DNA from: Filosporella fistucella
Taxonomy: Eukaryota > Ascomycota > Leotiomycetes > Helotiales
Reading direction: 5' to 3'
Assembly (NCBI GenBank): GCA_030077755.1
Contig: JAQJZZ010000005.1
Span: forward strand, 1,860,001-1,924,000
Length of the DNA: 64,000 nt
Shown here: positions 1 through 12,186 of the stretch, piece after piece
Layout of the letters: every line of letters begins with the position of its first letter
How positions within the stretch are numbered: the stretch's first letter is position 1
Position numbers and translations under genes: made by a program
The notes under the pieces: model-generated
What the model saw: only the letters and a program-made list of their open reading frames with translations
Told to the model about the DNA's origin: nothing
Database searches by the model: none

Positions 1-1100
1 AAATGCGAGACTTGGATTAATCTGGCTGGCCCATTTTATTAAGCATGTCAGTCTTAAAAAAGGAGGTGGAATGCGACCTATAATTTTGCTAATAGATAGC
101 TATTCTTTCCATTTTTCTAACGCTTTTAAAATAATGGCTAAAGAATATAGCATAATACTCCTCGAGTTTCTCCCTTATTTAACCCATTTTCTTTAACCTT
201 TGGATATAAAAGCTTTTAATCAAGTTAAGTTTTATTATTCTCGATTTATTAATAGATCTCTCCATGAGGGCGAATTTAATTATAATATTATTAGCTTCAT
301 ATATGATTTATTAGATATCCGCAATTACGCTCTTACCCAGGAAATAATCAAATCAGGGTTTGAAGTTACTGGATTATGGCCACTAAATGAGGATAAGACA
401 ATGGCGTAAATGAAGGTATTTGAGCCTGAATTACCGCCGCTCTATATTAAAGAGAGTTAGCTCAATAAAAGACCGCTTGATTTAGAGACTTTAAAAGATG
501 CGTTAGGAGGAATTAAGGTTATAAGAGATTTAATTCGAGATAGAGGTGCCTTCTTATCGAGCTTACCTAGACGTTAGATTACTTAAATCCTTGATAAATC
601 CATTCCTATTATCGGATGTTCTCTCCTTGAAGCTTGAACTTATAGGGCCTATAAAGCAGGATTAAAGCGTTAATAATAACGTAAAGTAAAGCATACTGGC
701 GGCCGATCCTCTAATTCAATTCCCTTTCGTCGAGCTGGCCAAGCTCTCGCCGATAAGAATATAAAAGTTATAAAATTAAGGAAGGAGAAGGCAGAGAGGA
801 GAGAGAAAGCGATAGGTATAAGAAATAACGTAATTTATAACGCTAAGCACACTGTCAAAGTCAAATTGGCCAAGTTTAATAAGGCATCCATAGAGGAATC
901 GATCTAAAAGACCTCTAACGGGCTTATAATTATAGAGGAGGCCTTAGCCAAGGCATATTGATAAAAATTAAAGCTCTAAAAGAAGTGGGATGAAGAAGAC
1001 GAAGCTAAGAGAGAGAGGCTTAAAGAGCTACACGCCGATCCAATTCTCAAATATTAATACCCTAATTATGATTCTATTCCTATTGATCCCGCAATTCTTA
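1..1100 (+). pseudogene. RIP-degraded pogo/Tc1-like DDE transposase relic
   Basis: The + strand still reads as the C-terminal half of a fungal pogo-family (DDE_1) transposase. A segment at about 90-125 gives LLIDSYSFH, matching the family's second catalytic aspartate block (usually LLxDGHxSH). It is followed by a T-H-x-L-stop-P-L-D-I segment at about 180-215, where the family has LQPLD, and then KSGFEVTGLWPLN at about 350-390. Stops throughout are TAA or TAG where glutamine codons are expected, the signature of C-to-T decay, and the DNA is very AT-rich. Downstream to about 1050 there are Lys/Glu-rich remnants typical of the transposase tail. The element is cut by the window edge, so the N-terminus and one terminal repeat are not visible. 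It is clearly non-functional. Family assignment is from motif recognition only. Confidence 0.8.
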
Positions 1101-2011
1101 ACGATATCTCTATAGCAAGTTCTAGTTTTATAAGCCAGGAAGGATCCATAAGGGGCTTTGTGATTGATATAGTGGGAGAGACTATAGATAAACTAGATTT
1201 ATAGGCTGATTTTATCGATATTAATAGCGGCGACGTTTAATTTAGGTTATAGGAATAGAGGTGGCTTGATTTGCGTTCTTTATTTTATCAAATATATCTT
1301 CACTTTTTATAAAGATGTCAGGTCATATAAGGAGTGGAGCGCTTGATTAATTCTATATAAATTAATATGCACGTTATACTATTTCGATTTCTTACTATTT
1401 TATACCTAATCGGAAGTAGTAATTCGAGTTCCGACATGAATCTCATATGCCTCAGGCATATGACATCCCAAAAAATAAGACATCCTAAAAGGACCGACTC
1501 TCAGAGAGAGGGACGAAGGAAGAAATGGAGGGACCGGCGATTAATTATTTTATTTTTGCTAAGTGGTCTCCTTATAAAGGAAATTGTAAAAAAAGTATTA
1601 TTTTAAGCACAAATTCATTGACCTGCTAAGACAGATGTTGTGATTAGTAAATCATAGATTTGTTTCACTACGGGGTACGTTTCGGCATGCAGGGACAGAC
1701 GTTATGTTGTATCTGCAGATTTGCCTTCGATTGAATTAGTGGATTCTGCCGCTGCAATCCACCAATCCTGACTTGAGAATCAGGCTAACATGGTCGTTTT
1801 GAATGCACATAGGAAACGACGACCAACAAATTTCACAGACACGCGAAGTGTACTTGGTAACAGTAATATATTACCCTAGCTATGCAAATGCAATATCCCA
1901 AGAACTCCAAAGTCATGCATGAAACTATCTGCAACCACCAAAAACACCTTCCTATCTACCCACATCCAACAACAATCTTAGATACCCATCACTTAATTGA
2001 AAGTTGAGCTC
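1101..2011. other. AT-rich flank of the transposon relic, then gene-free spacer
   Basis: AT-rich decayed sequence continues to about 1600 with no sustained reading frame. After that the base composition returns to normal and the stretch is the 3' flank of the minus-strand glycosidase gene. I could not identify a terminal inverted repeat or target-site duplication marking the element boundary. Confidence 0.4.
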
Positions 2012-2758
2012 TCAAAGCTTGATTGGTTGATCAAACATAAGCTTCCACATCAAATCTTTGAAGCTCTTGCCATCAGGATTCATCAGTTGCGCTTCTGGAC
2101 TGACGAAATCATCTGCCGGATGCATCATACATCCGAAGAACCCATATTCAAACACCCAATCCTGCTCATCCATCCAGTTGCACAACTGTGCCGTGAATCC
2201 CAACACATCCCAATAATTGCGATGAATACTAGCGATCTCGCTGACAATCACTGGGATATCAGGGTGGTCGTTGTGCATCTTCTGAATGAACTCAATGGCA
2301 GCATTGCCATCGGTCCCGTAATAGTGGACACCCAAGTAATCAGGAGGCGATCCTGAAACTCTTTGCATGAAGTCTGCAATCCATGCCTGTCCGGCTGTGT
2401 CGTTGGAACAACTCGGGCTAACGAGTTTCTTCCCCTTTTGTTCTCTCAAAGGTACCATTTTGCTATACCACCAGTCGCATGCTTGTTGAGGGGTGATACC
2501 AGCTCGCTCTGGCTCGTTGAAATAGTGAACTATTTCTTGATCGGTGTTCCAGATATTGTTCCATTCGTCACCTTCGAGTTGAGGCTGGAGACGAACCATA
2601 GGACGGAAGGGGGCACGTCCTTTGAGCTCGGTGGGATACCAGGTGTTCCAGTTCGAGACAGAGGCCATCGGGCCGTCGAAGTTAATTTGGTCCATCATTC
2701 CAGGACAATCTCTGGTATTGGTCCAATCCCAGAGGAGACAACGCTTCTTGATTGCCAT
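2012..2758 (-). CDS. GH128-type glycoside hydrolase (Asl1-like catalytic core)
   Basis: This intronless gene encodes 248 residues that look like the fungal glycosyl hydrolase catalytic core (GH128, Asl1-like), a family of beta-1,3-glucan hydrolases often associated with the cell wall. The protein opens with KKRCLLWDWTN on the first beta strand. VHYFNEPERAG, about residue 85, carries the probable acid/base glutamate, and IPVIVSEIAS, about residue 170, the probable nucleophile. WYSKMVPL and DYLGVHYYGT between them are also typical. The start at 2758 (MAIKKR) was chosen because an in-frame ATG seven codons upstream adds nothing family-like. There is no signal peptide, so the product is probably cytoplasmic or leaves by an unconventional route, which is common in this family. 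It ends shortly after the fold without a C-terminal extension. Confidence 0.85.
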   Translation of the reverse strand: MAIKKRCLLWDWTNTRDCPGMMDQINFDGPMASVSNWNTWYPTELKGRAPFRPMVRLQPQLEGDEWNNIWNTDQEIVHYFNEPERAGITPQQACDWWYSKMVPLREQKGKKLVSPSCSNDTAGQAWIADFMQRVSGSPPDYLGVHYYGTDGNAAIEFIQKMHNDHPDIPVIVSEIASIHRNYWDVLGFTAQLCNWMDEQDWVFEYGFFGCMMHPADDFVSPEAQLMNPDGKSFKDLMWKLMFDQPIKL

Positions 2759-2834
2759 TGCGAGGTAAGGTGTGTACAAAGTTTAGATAGTTGAAACTGA
2801 GAATAGAGTTGCTTCAATGCTAGAGACGCTTCAG

Positions 2835-2843
2835 ATATATAAA
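2835..2843 (-). promoter_or_regulatory. possible TATA element of the GH128 gene
   Basis: A TATATA-containing run lies about 80 bp upstream of the GH128 start codon on the minus strand, at a plausible distance for a fungal TATA box. It is short and in a moderately AT-rich area, so this is a weak call. Confidence 0.3.
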
Positions 2844-4502
2844 GAAGTACTGAAGTTTGTTTGATGAGATTACTTTTGAGAGGAGGAAATGGTTTATATG
2901 TATTGAAGAGTTCCCCAACACGTCTCAGTCTGACCTTGAAGCTATGCAAAATTTCGCTCTCGCTCAGAGACATCGACTTGATGTGAGGCTATGGCTTCGC
3001 ATTTAGGCAGACTGCCGAAAGCGAGACCACTCGGTCCAATAGTATGATCTAATACCCAGGCTTAAATGGGGTTCACTTGACGTTATTGATGCAACATAGT
3101 AAATTGCAGCGAGTGACTTCACCGCACGGAAGTCCCGAATCATATAGATTCTTGGCAGGAATACATCGCCGAGGGGAAATACCGATGACTTCAAGGTCTC
3201 ATCTACACTGTAAATGATGCAAGTACCGCACGATTTGCGTGCGCTAAACAGAAATCCACTGACGTGAGCAAAGGAAAAGAGCGGAGGCGCTAAGTCACCC
3301 CGTAAGAAATGGGCGTGAGCAGTGTTTTCAGTGCCTGTCAGCATCAGCCACAGGCATGTTTTGGGCATTTAGCGCTTCTCATACTGCAGCACCCAGTGGT
3401 AAGCCTGCTCTAGAACAGGAATACAGTCAGCGAGGCGTTCTCATTTGCCAGCTGAGGTCACCTGACCCTGATTGTTGAGCGCCAGATTGTTGAACTGAAC
3501 ACCTCCAGGGGCTGTGCTGTATGCATAGAAGGATTCAATGAGAATAGAAGCTCTTGGTGAAAATTGGGGCGTAATATCAAGAGCTGGAAGGGTTAAACAT
3601 TTGTAAATGGTTCGGGCCGTAGGTCAAACATGCATGCTTGGCAAGTTTTCATACACCGATTAAAGACAATTTGATGCATGCGGAAGGAAGTTCATTGGAG
3701 TGTAAGTCTGACACTGGCGTTAATGGCGGTGTGTTGGAAGATGATTTGAAGCCGTCGTGGTATTGATGATCCGAGGCCATTCTCAGCGGAGTCCTAGATT
3801 GTTCCATCCAGTTAATTTGTGAAGTGTTTGAAGCCCGCGAATTCTCGTGTCAAACTTTGATTTATCCTCTTCGATCATTTTGAGATGTTCACGAGAATTT
3901 GAATTGGAAGGAGAAGCAGCTAAAACAGATGAAATCTGGAGAATTGAAAGTGTTGTATTTCCCTGAACGGCTCTCCAATTATCCCTTCATGGTAATCGAC
4001 AGTGTATAGAGAGTAATGGCGAGCCTTGTTTGATTCTCAACCCATATGTTCGTTCGGACAGTTGATCGCTGACGACAAAGGCTATCAATTCGAGCTGTGA
4101 AATCATCTTTCGAACAGCCATTATAAAGTCTAAACAGAAATGTGGTTTTGTCTACCAACAGTACCAGCAACTGAAAAATGAGCGTGCAACCTGGAAACAG
4201 TGTGAAATTGCAGCCATCAATCACCGGCTTGACATTCCATATTATATTTCAGTAACTCTCAGTTCCTTGAGATTGAGAGAACAATGATGTTTTGCAAACT
4301 GCGCCTAGATTTGGAAACGTATTTGAAGAGAAAATGTGGGAATTGTTCATTACTAGCTCTATCGTGCTAAATGCCTGCGAGGACACCGACAAGGCTCCCA
4401 CTACTATCTCTATACATGCCCCTCACAAACGCCTGCAATGCTTCCTTAATAACGCCAATTGTGATCCCAGTCGCATGTTGAAGCGCGGTGATGGTCCATA
4501 TT
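2844..4502. other. gene-free interval between GH128 and lipoyl synthase
   Basis: About 1.7 kb holding the GH128 upstream region and the 3' flank of the lipoyl synthase gene. Open frames on both strands are short, with no recognisable motif and no convincing splice-joined extension. I see no RNA gene. Confidence 0.4.
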
Positions 4503-5774
4503 TTATACAACTGCTTTCTGCATTCCAGTAGCTTCATCCGCCAATATCGTGACACCCCGTCTCTTCTTCAACACGTTCTCGATGAAAGCTTCACCAGCCT
4601 TGTACGAGCTCCTCACAAGTGGTCCGCTGGCACAGTAGAGGAATCCAAGATCAAGTGCTCGTTGACGCCATAATTCGAATGCCTCTGGAGTGACATATTT
4701 TTCGACTTTCATGTGGCGCTTCGTGGGGCGCATGTATTGCCCAAAGGTTACAACATCGACATTGACCTCGCGGAGATCTGAAGAAAGTTAGTAGTCATGT
4801 CTATATTTGAGCATACTCAACATACCTCGCAAAGTCTGCCAGAGCTCCTCATCGGTTTCACCTAACCCCAGCATAATACTGGTCTTGGTAATCAGTGATG
4901 GGACCGTCTTTTTGGCAGCTTCCAACACTTTCAAACTCTGTCTATATTTCGCCCTCCTGTCTCTGACAAATGGTGTCAATCCTTCAGTAGTCTCCATGTT
5001 GTGGGCATACACATCCAGCCCACTTTTCGCCACCAATGCAACCATTTCCAAATCCCCCGCATAGTCCCCCGTCAATGCCTCAACCAAAGTCTCCTTTCTC
5101 TTTTGCTTGATCTTCATGATCGTCTCTGCGAAATGTCTTGCGCCCCCATCCGCAAGATCGTCACGATCCACGGATGTCAACACCACATAGCCCAATCCCC
5201 ATCTCGACAATGCCTCCGCAGTATGCTCGGGTTCATGTGGATCCAGGGGGGCCGGCGCCTTGCTCGTCTTAACACTGCAAAAACGACAACCTCTTGTACA
5301 AGTATCGCCCATAAGCATAATAGTTGCAGTTGCCGCGCTCTTGTCACTACCTCCCCAACAATCAGATATATTGGGGCATCGTGCTTCCTCGCAGACAGTA
5401 TGCAGATTTAAGCCTCGCAGATCCTTCTTGATTTTCTTGTAGTTCGAATCATTTGGTATAGGGGTCTTCAACCACTCCGGGAGTCTCGTAATCTGCCTTT
5501 TCTTTCCTGGCGGTCCAACCATAGCTGTGCGCAATTCGAGCGCTTCTTCGGGGGATAGAGGTTCATCTTCTTTGACACCAACGAACTCGGAGAACGAGGG
5601 AACACTATTCAATTTGTCTTTGAAATATGTTGGGCGCCTCTTTGACGGAGGCTCTGAAGCTGAGGCCTCGGTGGCAAATGAGCGTGAGGAAGAATTCGCC
5701 GGCAGGAATGCTCGAGATACTTGACGCAAGGGAGGTGCATTCAAGCATCTGAAACGAGTAACTGTGGCCGCCAT
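4503..5774 (-). CDS. LIP5: lipoyl synthase, mitochondrial (radical SAM)
   Basis: This gene has two exons, 5774-4826 and 4777-4503, separated by a 48-bp GT-AG intron; the join gives ...[11 protein letters not shown] in frame. The 407-residue product is lipoyl synthase, which inserts two sulfur atoms into octanoyl chains on the E2 and H proteins of mitochondrial dehydrogenase complexes. The auxiliary cluster cysteines are C128, C133 and C139 ([12 protein letters not shown]). The radical-SAM cluster is the CxxxCxxC at C159, C163 and C166, and the conserved RSSY lies near residue 372. An Arg/Ser-rich N-terminus of about 35 residues (RSFATEA) fits a mitochondrial targeting peptide. Length and motif order match the fungal family, with no sign of damage. 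It is a housekeeping gene, transcribed in the same direction as the upstream cupin gene but independently of it. Confidence 0.96.
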
Positions 5775-6406
5775 TTTGCGATCGTGACGTGGGGTTGTGG
5801 TGAAGGAAAGGATGCGAGTTCAACAATAAATTATCTGAGGATTGGAAATCCCGGCTTTCTGATAGTTCGGTCCCTGAGCCGTTGATTCCCGATAGGCACG
5901 TGACTCATCATCACTTTCTGCCAGTTGTGAAATTGGTTTGAATATCTGGGCGTAAAGGCTATGAATTCTTAGGATACGAGCAATGCTAGCTAATATCGAC
6001 TTGCTTGTATCTACAGAATTTGTTTCCTGGAATGATCGTTGCGTTGTACAATTCAGGGCCAGGAGGAGAGACTCGCTACCCCTTTCATCTTTCAACTCGC
6101 CCACAGGAGTTCTTCAGGCTCAACCCCATTGCCACTGCCACTTCGAATGCATTTCAAGGTTAGGAGAATCGGTACTTATACCTGTACTAAAATAACCACG
6201 ATTTGCTAGTACTTCTCTTCGATTGTTCGGTTTCACATGGCGATCTAAGGATCTGGTTCCTTCGAAAATCCAGCTCGATTTTTGCCTTGCCATTCGTTTT
6301 CAATGAAATGCCGAAGGTAAGGGAGATGATTTGACTGGATAAATATTTGGCTCTGCATAATTTACAAATTCCTATTTCAGGCCCGAAGATTATTCGCGCC
6401 TCCAAT
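5775..6406. other. lipoyl synthase upstream region / cupin 3' flank
   Basis: About 630 bp between the lipoyl synthase start and the end of the cupin gene. It must contain the lipoyl synthase promoter. No TATA box stands out and no supported gene is present. Confidence 0.4.
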
Positions 6407-7356
6407 TCACTCGCCCATCTTTTTCACAGTAGCCGGCTTAGCTGGAACGAATGCCTTGGCAATGAATCCTACCAAGCTAATGAACTATGTCCACAGTCAG
6501 TAACATTTCTCAGCCTCGCTTTCCCCTCCTTAGTCGCAAATATATCCCCATTTGTCCCGAAATTCTACTAGTTTTAGTGCTCAAAACAAGAAAACCCAAC
6601 TCACCACATAATCCAAGGTCTTAAATCCGCCTGGGAGAGACACATAGGTATCTCCATCATAGAACGCCCTCATAACATGTAGAAACCCTGGTGCTTTACC
6701 ATCAGGATCCGAAAACAGGTCTTGGAAGAAATGCGCTTTGAATGTGCCCGCCGGCCGTGTCCGTTCTGAGAAGGTCATTGGCTCTCCTTTGACTATTGAG
6801 TGTTGTTAATCAACACATTCCTCGTCAACTTGGAGACTGTGGAGGGATAGTAAAATTTCAAGAAGCAGGCAAAAAGGAAGCGACATACTGGCAGTGAATC
6901 CATGAACTTGGCCTCTTGAAATAGTAATCGGTGGATCACCAGCCGAAGCGACGATTTCCTTGCCATCGAGGTAAAAGATCATACGCCCAGAAAGGACCTC
7001 CATTATTTCATCATGGTTCTTTGGCATGTCAGAGTTCGGCTATAAATGGAGGAGAATTAGGATATAAGATTTGTACTTGATGCCAATGATTCGGAATCGC
7101 TAATACTTCGCTCCCTTCCTTTCCATCGTACGAAGTCTCTACCCAATTATGCTCTACTGAGTCTTCGGGCTTGCTCTAGAAACGGTCAGCTGCGAAGACC
7201 ACATAACGGCTTTGGGAACACATACATGGTCGATGAAGGTGCGCATGGTGACCCCCTATATTTTGAATAGCAATCAGCTTGCCGAAATCCAATTGGCGGG
7301 ATTCGAAAGTTTACCTTCCCAGGCACCAGAGGCTTCAGCTCCTCTATTTGCGACAT
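6407..7356 (-). CDS. small cupin-2 domain protein (six exons)
   Basis: Six exons join in frame: 7356-7315, 7255-7226, 7175-7077, 7039-6889, 6792-6605 and 6484-6407, encoding 195 residues. The centre is a cupin beta-barrel: NHWHQ...PKNHDEIMEVLSGRMIFYLDG, with the His and Glu spacing of cupin motif 1. Motif 2 looks like ISRGQVHGFTA. The C-terminus (LVGFIAKAF) is a short hydrophobic helix seen in fungal single-cupin proteins. All introns have good GT-AG ends, and the last has a clear TTACTGAC branch site. The substrate is unknown: small fungal cupins are variously annotated as dioxygenase- or isomerase-like, and nothing here decides. The start was chosen at MSQIEELK because upstream codons in that frame are not family-like. 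Confidence 0.85.
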
Positions 7357-9600
7357 CGCAAAATTTTTGGCCTCTGTTTGACACAAAATAGCACTTGAGA
7401 TCAATTGCACAGAAGGAAAGCTTGGCAGATTTGCGAATATACTTTGCAAAGGATCAGTTTCCAGAGCAATGTTCCTATTTTATATTATTATTCAAAGACT
7501 GCAACTCCCTAGCGCCAAGGGTAAGCCGGCGTTGTGGCTCCTCATGCGGTCACTCTGTTTATTAGAAACAGGAATGCGGCTGCGTGCAGTGGCTAGATTT
7601 CATAGCCTTGTTAGCCCTTTCTGGCAGTACTGATGGCCAGTTATAGGCTGCGCAAATATTGTTTGAAGGTAAGGTTTTCAGCTCTGAGGTGGTGAACTTC
7701 CAATCACGTAGTGGAGTGGACGGCTCGATGATGGGACGCGGTGGAAGCGAGTTGGGGGCTGAGCGATCGCGATCGTTAGGGCTTATAGATGGGAGATGAA
7801 AATGAGAATTTAATAACTTTGAAGATGCATATATGGAAGAGGCATTGAGAGGAAATGATCACTCCTCAGTGGGGTTTTACTATTGTATCAATGCTCAATT
7901 ATGTTGTCTCTGTATACTTTGCCACAAATTCACCTACCTAATTTATGAACATTGGTACCCATCTAAATGTTAACCTCAATACTCATTTCAACAACAATAA
8001 CAAGTTTACTAGCATAGAATTAGTCTATTTCCACCAAAGAAATTACAATTTTCCCCTAAAACACAACAAAAAGCGATGCGGAAGGTATAAATCCATAGCA
8101 TCTAGCACCACAGGCGTAATCACATTATATTGCTTTGAAAAAACGAATGCTTTAAAGCGGCTGCCAAAGCAATTGTATAAGTCAGGTGCCAGCACCAGGC
8201 TAGGATGCACATATTGCGATATTTGCTAGAACAAGGAGTAGTTAATTGAGGGGCTGACGAAGGTGAGATTGTAAAATAGCACTATGTCTGCTGACAAGCA
8301 GAAGAAAGGACACTGGTGGAAGTAGAGTGGGAGGCGACTGGTTTTTACATCCCCACGCTTTTCCTCATCGGTAGTGCCGCAAGGTGGAATGAGAGGGGGC
8401 TCATCGATTGGAGCATATGTTGCTTCGAGTCTGGCATATTGTCGAGCGAAGAAGCCTTTATTCTTAACATTGACTACCTCAAATGGCAGGATCAGGTGAC
8501 TCCCTTGACTGACATGGACCAGATATAATGAATATATTGATTGACAAGCCTGCCTAATGCAGTGGAAAAGGGTGAAATTCACACTATGAATGGTCTACAA
8601 GATACAAAAGGCATGCCAAGTAAAAAGAAATTTGAAGAGAAGAGGTACAAGGGACGAATTTGTGGCCAAGCTCTGGACTTGTAGTATCGTTTTATGATAG
8701 ATGCAAAATATTAACATGAAAAGAACTGACATGCTTTGAGGAGACGTTGGCACATTTGGCTTGAGTACCTCCGTGTGAGCCAACTGAAAAGAAATTCTCA
8801 CCCGATAACGTTGAGGCTTTTGTAGAGAGAGTGGCATGAGGAAATGCATAGAAGCTTCTGAAAAAGACGATATTGTGGTGATCGATATTAAAATTTGAAA
8901 ATTCTCGGTTTCACTGCTAAAGCACACCGAGCTTTCGGTCCTGAATACTGAGAAGGTTACGTGGCCAAGAGAAGAACTGGCGCTCTCAGAATTACTAGAT
9001 GGCTTCTTCAACTGCTTAGTGGGGATATAAGGAATTGATATGACGGATAACGCTGAGGAAAGAAGCTGTAGTAAGAGGCGATACGAACAAAAATAAACTA
9101 TTGAATAAGTAAAATCTCAACGCAGACCGACGTACTTGCCCTCACTTCCGAGATGAATATATGGGGACAAGGAAGGAGGTGCTAGGAGCAAGATGTGTTA
9201 AAATCATGCCAGGAACTGAATTGAGTGGGGCATACGAATCTGCTGTCCGGTCACGTGGAGTGAGAGATGTCAACAATCACGTCTTCTCCACAGGCTAACA
9301 GATTGCAAGACTTGTCCCAAAAGCTATGAAGGGAGTTTTGCTTTGCCACATCCCAGGTTCGCAATAAAAGGTAACAAGAAATTTTGGCAGAGGAATGGAA
9401 GTTGCAGGAGATCACATGACACGATACTGTACCGTGGTAGAAAGTTAGGAAAGAATCAAGATTCATTTCGCGTCGCGTTCAGATACAAATTCCATGCGCA
9501 AACCTTACACGTACAGCATCCTCTCACCAAAGTATCCTCCATCCATCCAAGCCGGAGCAGTCTGCACTACAGTTTCAATCTATTGTGAAAGATCAGTCGG
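7357..9600. other. gene-poor region with no supported gene
   Basis: About 2.2 kb. Minus-strand frames at 8226-8582 and 8595-9011 are open for 118 and 138 codons but show no motif, no joined exon structure and no convincing coding character. They could be remnants of one decayed gene. Nothing else is visible. Confidence 0.3.
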
Positions 9601-11470
9601 CAACGTAGCATGTATCTGAACTCTACCGCCAGAACACGTCATGCGCACCATCAGGATGATCTGAAAGAAGTCCATGCGAAACTCGACTCTTCACGATTTC
9701 CCATGCCACCGGTGAAACTACATTCTGAGCAATTGTTTTGTTTGAATATCAGACTCCACCACCTCCAAACGACTGAAGATCGAACCAGTATGCATCCCAA
9801 GCTTCATTGAGACACATACAAACGTCCTTCGTCATTGCCAGATGTGGGTTTAAGCCAGTTGAACCATCCCCCATCACGGACGGTATTCCTGAACTCTGAA
9901 TATCCCTGCCAAAGTTGCATCATCAAGTCTGATTGGCAGCCCAAAACGAATAACGATCGAAAACTATAATTTCTTTATCGAGACTGTTGATCTTCAGGCT
10001 GGCCATTTTCGCAGCTGTACCCGATCTTGACCGGAAAGTCTTCCGAAAACAAGATCAGTCCGCAATGTTTTCTTGCTCTTTCATCACTATTCCGGATAAC
10101 TGTGCAAGGCACCTCTAGATCTGTATGCATGGTTGCCCTGGCATTTGTCTTTTACAACTCGATACCACTATCACACCCAAAAAGTTTTACCTCCGAAGCC
10201 ATTGGTGCAGTCTTCCATCATGTATATGGCACCCTCGAGAAATCAATTCAGTTTCAAGCGACGTCTATGATTCTTGAACCCAATCCTATATCTACGAATC
10301 CTTCTACAACCCCAAACTCAAGCACTGTCGGCCTGACGGACTATCGAGGGACGCTGCTACCAGTCATTGTGAGTTGCGAAGGGAGTTGCGAAGGCAAGGA
10401 GCTTCTGCTGTGTTGGGGCTGGCTACGTTGTTAAGTACAGCTGATGCTGTATTAGTAGCTTGTGTGCTAAGCCTCCGACTATTTGGAACCCCTTTGCTGC
10501 TCGGGGCTTCATTGGTGAGTATTTAGGTGGCCGAATTGCTGCAATAATTGTGTTCCACAACACTCACATTCGTGTCACAATTGTCCGCGACAACGCTGGA
10601 CGAACTCGCAAATGGAGCCCATGGCATTCTCTATGCATGAGCCCAATTTTGATGAGGTCGCCGGTGTTGCTCGTGACAGCCCTATTGCTACTACGTTTAG
10701 CGCCAATGGTGACTTCACCGTTGCGCTGCCCGCTCGACAACAACCCTTGATTTTATCTTCCGACATTACCATATGCTTTTGAAGTCGAAGATTGTCTTTC
10801 AAGCGCCAATACATCAACTCAGTCGGCTACGATCGGTGCGTGGACGCAACAAGCATGGTAGCTCTGGCGGGGGCTACCGGATACAGGGGTTTAGCTGCGA
10901 AACCCTACAGCTATAATCATCGAGAAAAGTATGATTGGCTGTTGGACAGCTTAGACTGTGCGTGGCACGGTAAATTTTTAGCATTGGAACGAGTTTCGAG
11001 CGACTCACTTCTCCACAGTACAGTCATCATTCCATGATCGGAAAAACACAACCTGGAACCACCATGAAATCCTATCCAACCCGGAAAGCCTTGCCGAAGG
11101 CACTATCAAAATGGACTTCGAAATCCAAATTACATCTTAAGTAGAAGCTCTCGCACCGAGGAAATAATATCAGCAGTTACAACTCTCGAAGATGTTTATG
11201 CAGGCTGGATTGACAGATCTAATATCGCGACCATCAGTCTCTGGTCTTCGAACCTCTCAAAGTTAGTTGCAAACGCCATGTTTGCTCAGAAACTCGGTAG
11301 TCTCAATAGAGTAAGTACAATTTGCGAGTGCAATAGAGTTGATATAGACGAGATCACAGCATCAGTTAGTCCAAACACTCGTCTTGGTTCCAGACTTCTC
11401 AAGGCAGGACTCGAATTCGGAGGACCACCTCACAAGGAAGCCATTGATCCTCTCGTTGTTTTGTGAGCCC
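9600..11470 (+). pseudogene. possible decayed gene, unidentified
   Basis: The + strand contains several medium-length open segments in different frames (9610-9810, 10027-10434, 10460-10750, 10792-11037, 11278-11466). They follow one another but cannot be joined by consensus splice sites. One segment around 10460-10750 is hydrophobic, as in a membrane protein. The pattern suggests an old gene broken by frameshifts and stops. I do not recognise the family, and the stretch could also be non-coding DNA that is open by chance. Confidence 0.25.
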
Positions 11471-12186
11471 AATCGATCTGAAAGAAATTGCAGAATACTA
11501 GCGTCGAACCATCACCATCCACGAAATTCAGCGCTATCGCTTTGTCATGCGTGTCATGTATAAGCCCTCACGATAGCGTATTGGCAACAAGATCATTACT
11601 CTTAGGTATGCATTTGAGAACGATACGCGCGACTCTTGAGATTCTCTTGATGTTGTAGCTTTTGTCACTGTCTCGATTGTCCTTCGTTCTCTCTCTACCG
11701 CACCCATTAAGGTAGGTTCGCCCCCAAAATATGACTCGTAATATTCATTCTTTCCCCTTCCCAGATGATAAGGCCTCTCAAAACATACCCTTAAAACGCT
11801 TTGGTAGTCCAGTTAACCTCAGAACTCTAGGCTGCAATAATGAAGACCTCGCCGCAGCAATCAAGCGAGAGGCAGAGTACCTGGTACCTGAGCAGCACAT
11901 CTCCTTTTCATCCCAACTCGGTCTCTAACAACCAATCCGGTCCTCTCCCCGAAAATTTCGCTTTTAAGTTGACATTCGCTTCCCAACTAAAAACTAAAAC
12001 TCAAGCCATGTATAAGGTGCCGCGTGTCTAGTGAATCCCCTATAGAACGGCGCAGTAGTAACACGAGGTTTCGCATCTCCCTGGTACAACGTCGTGCAAC
12101 CTCCAGCAAAACCCAATTTCAACCTCCTCCGATCATAACTTCTTTCAAAAACTCTTTTAGTTCAAGCCCCAAACCTCAATGGCGCA
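11471..12186. other. upstream region of the mannosyltransferase gene
   Basis: No supported gene. The last 250 bp are the probable promoter and leader of the downstream CMT1-like gene. An out-of-frame ATG at 12024 precedes the chosen start. Confidence 0.35.

Noticed and set aside
1997..2794. Two + strand frames of 119 and 143 codons
   Set aside because: They are mirror frames of the GH128 gene, which has clear catalytic motifs.
6308..6503. Small + strand two-exon protein of 43 residues (ATG CCG AAG, intron, RRLFAPPIHS...)
   Set aside because: It lies exactly antisense to the last intron and exon of the cupin gene, whose own splice sites, branch site and frame are better supported.
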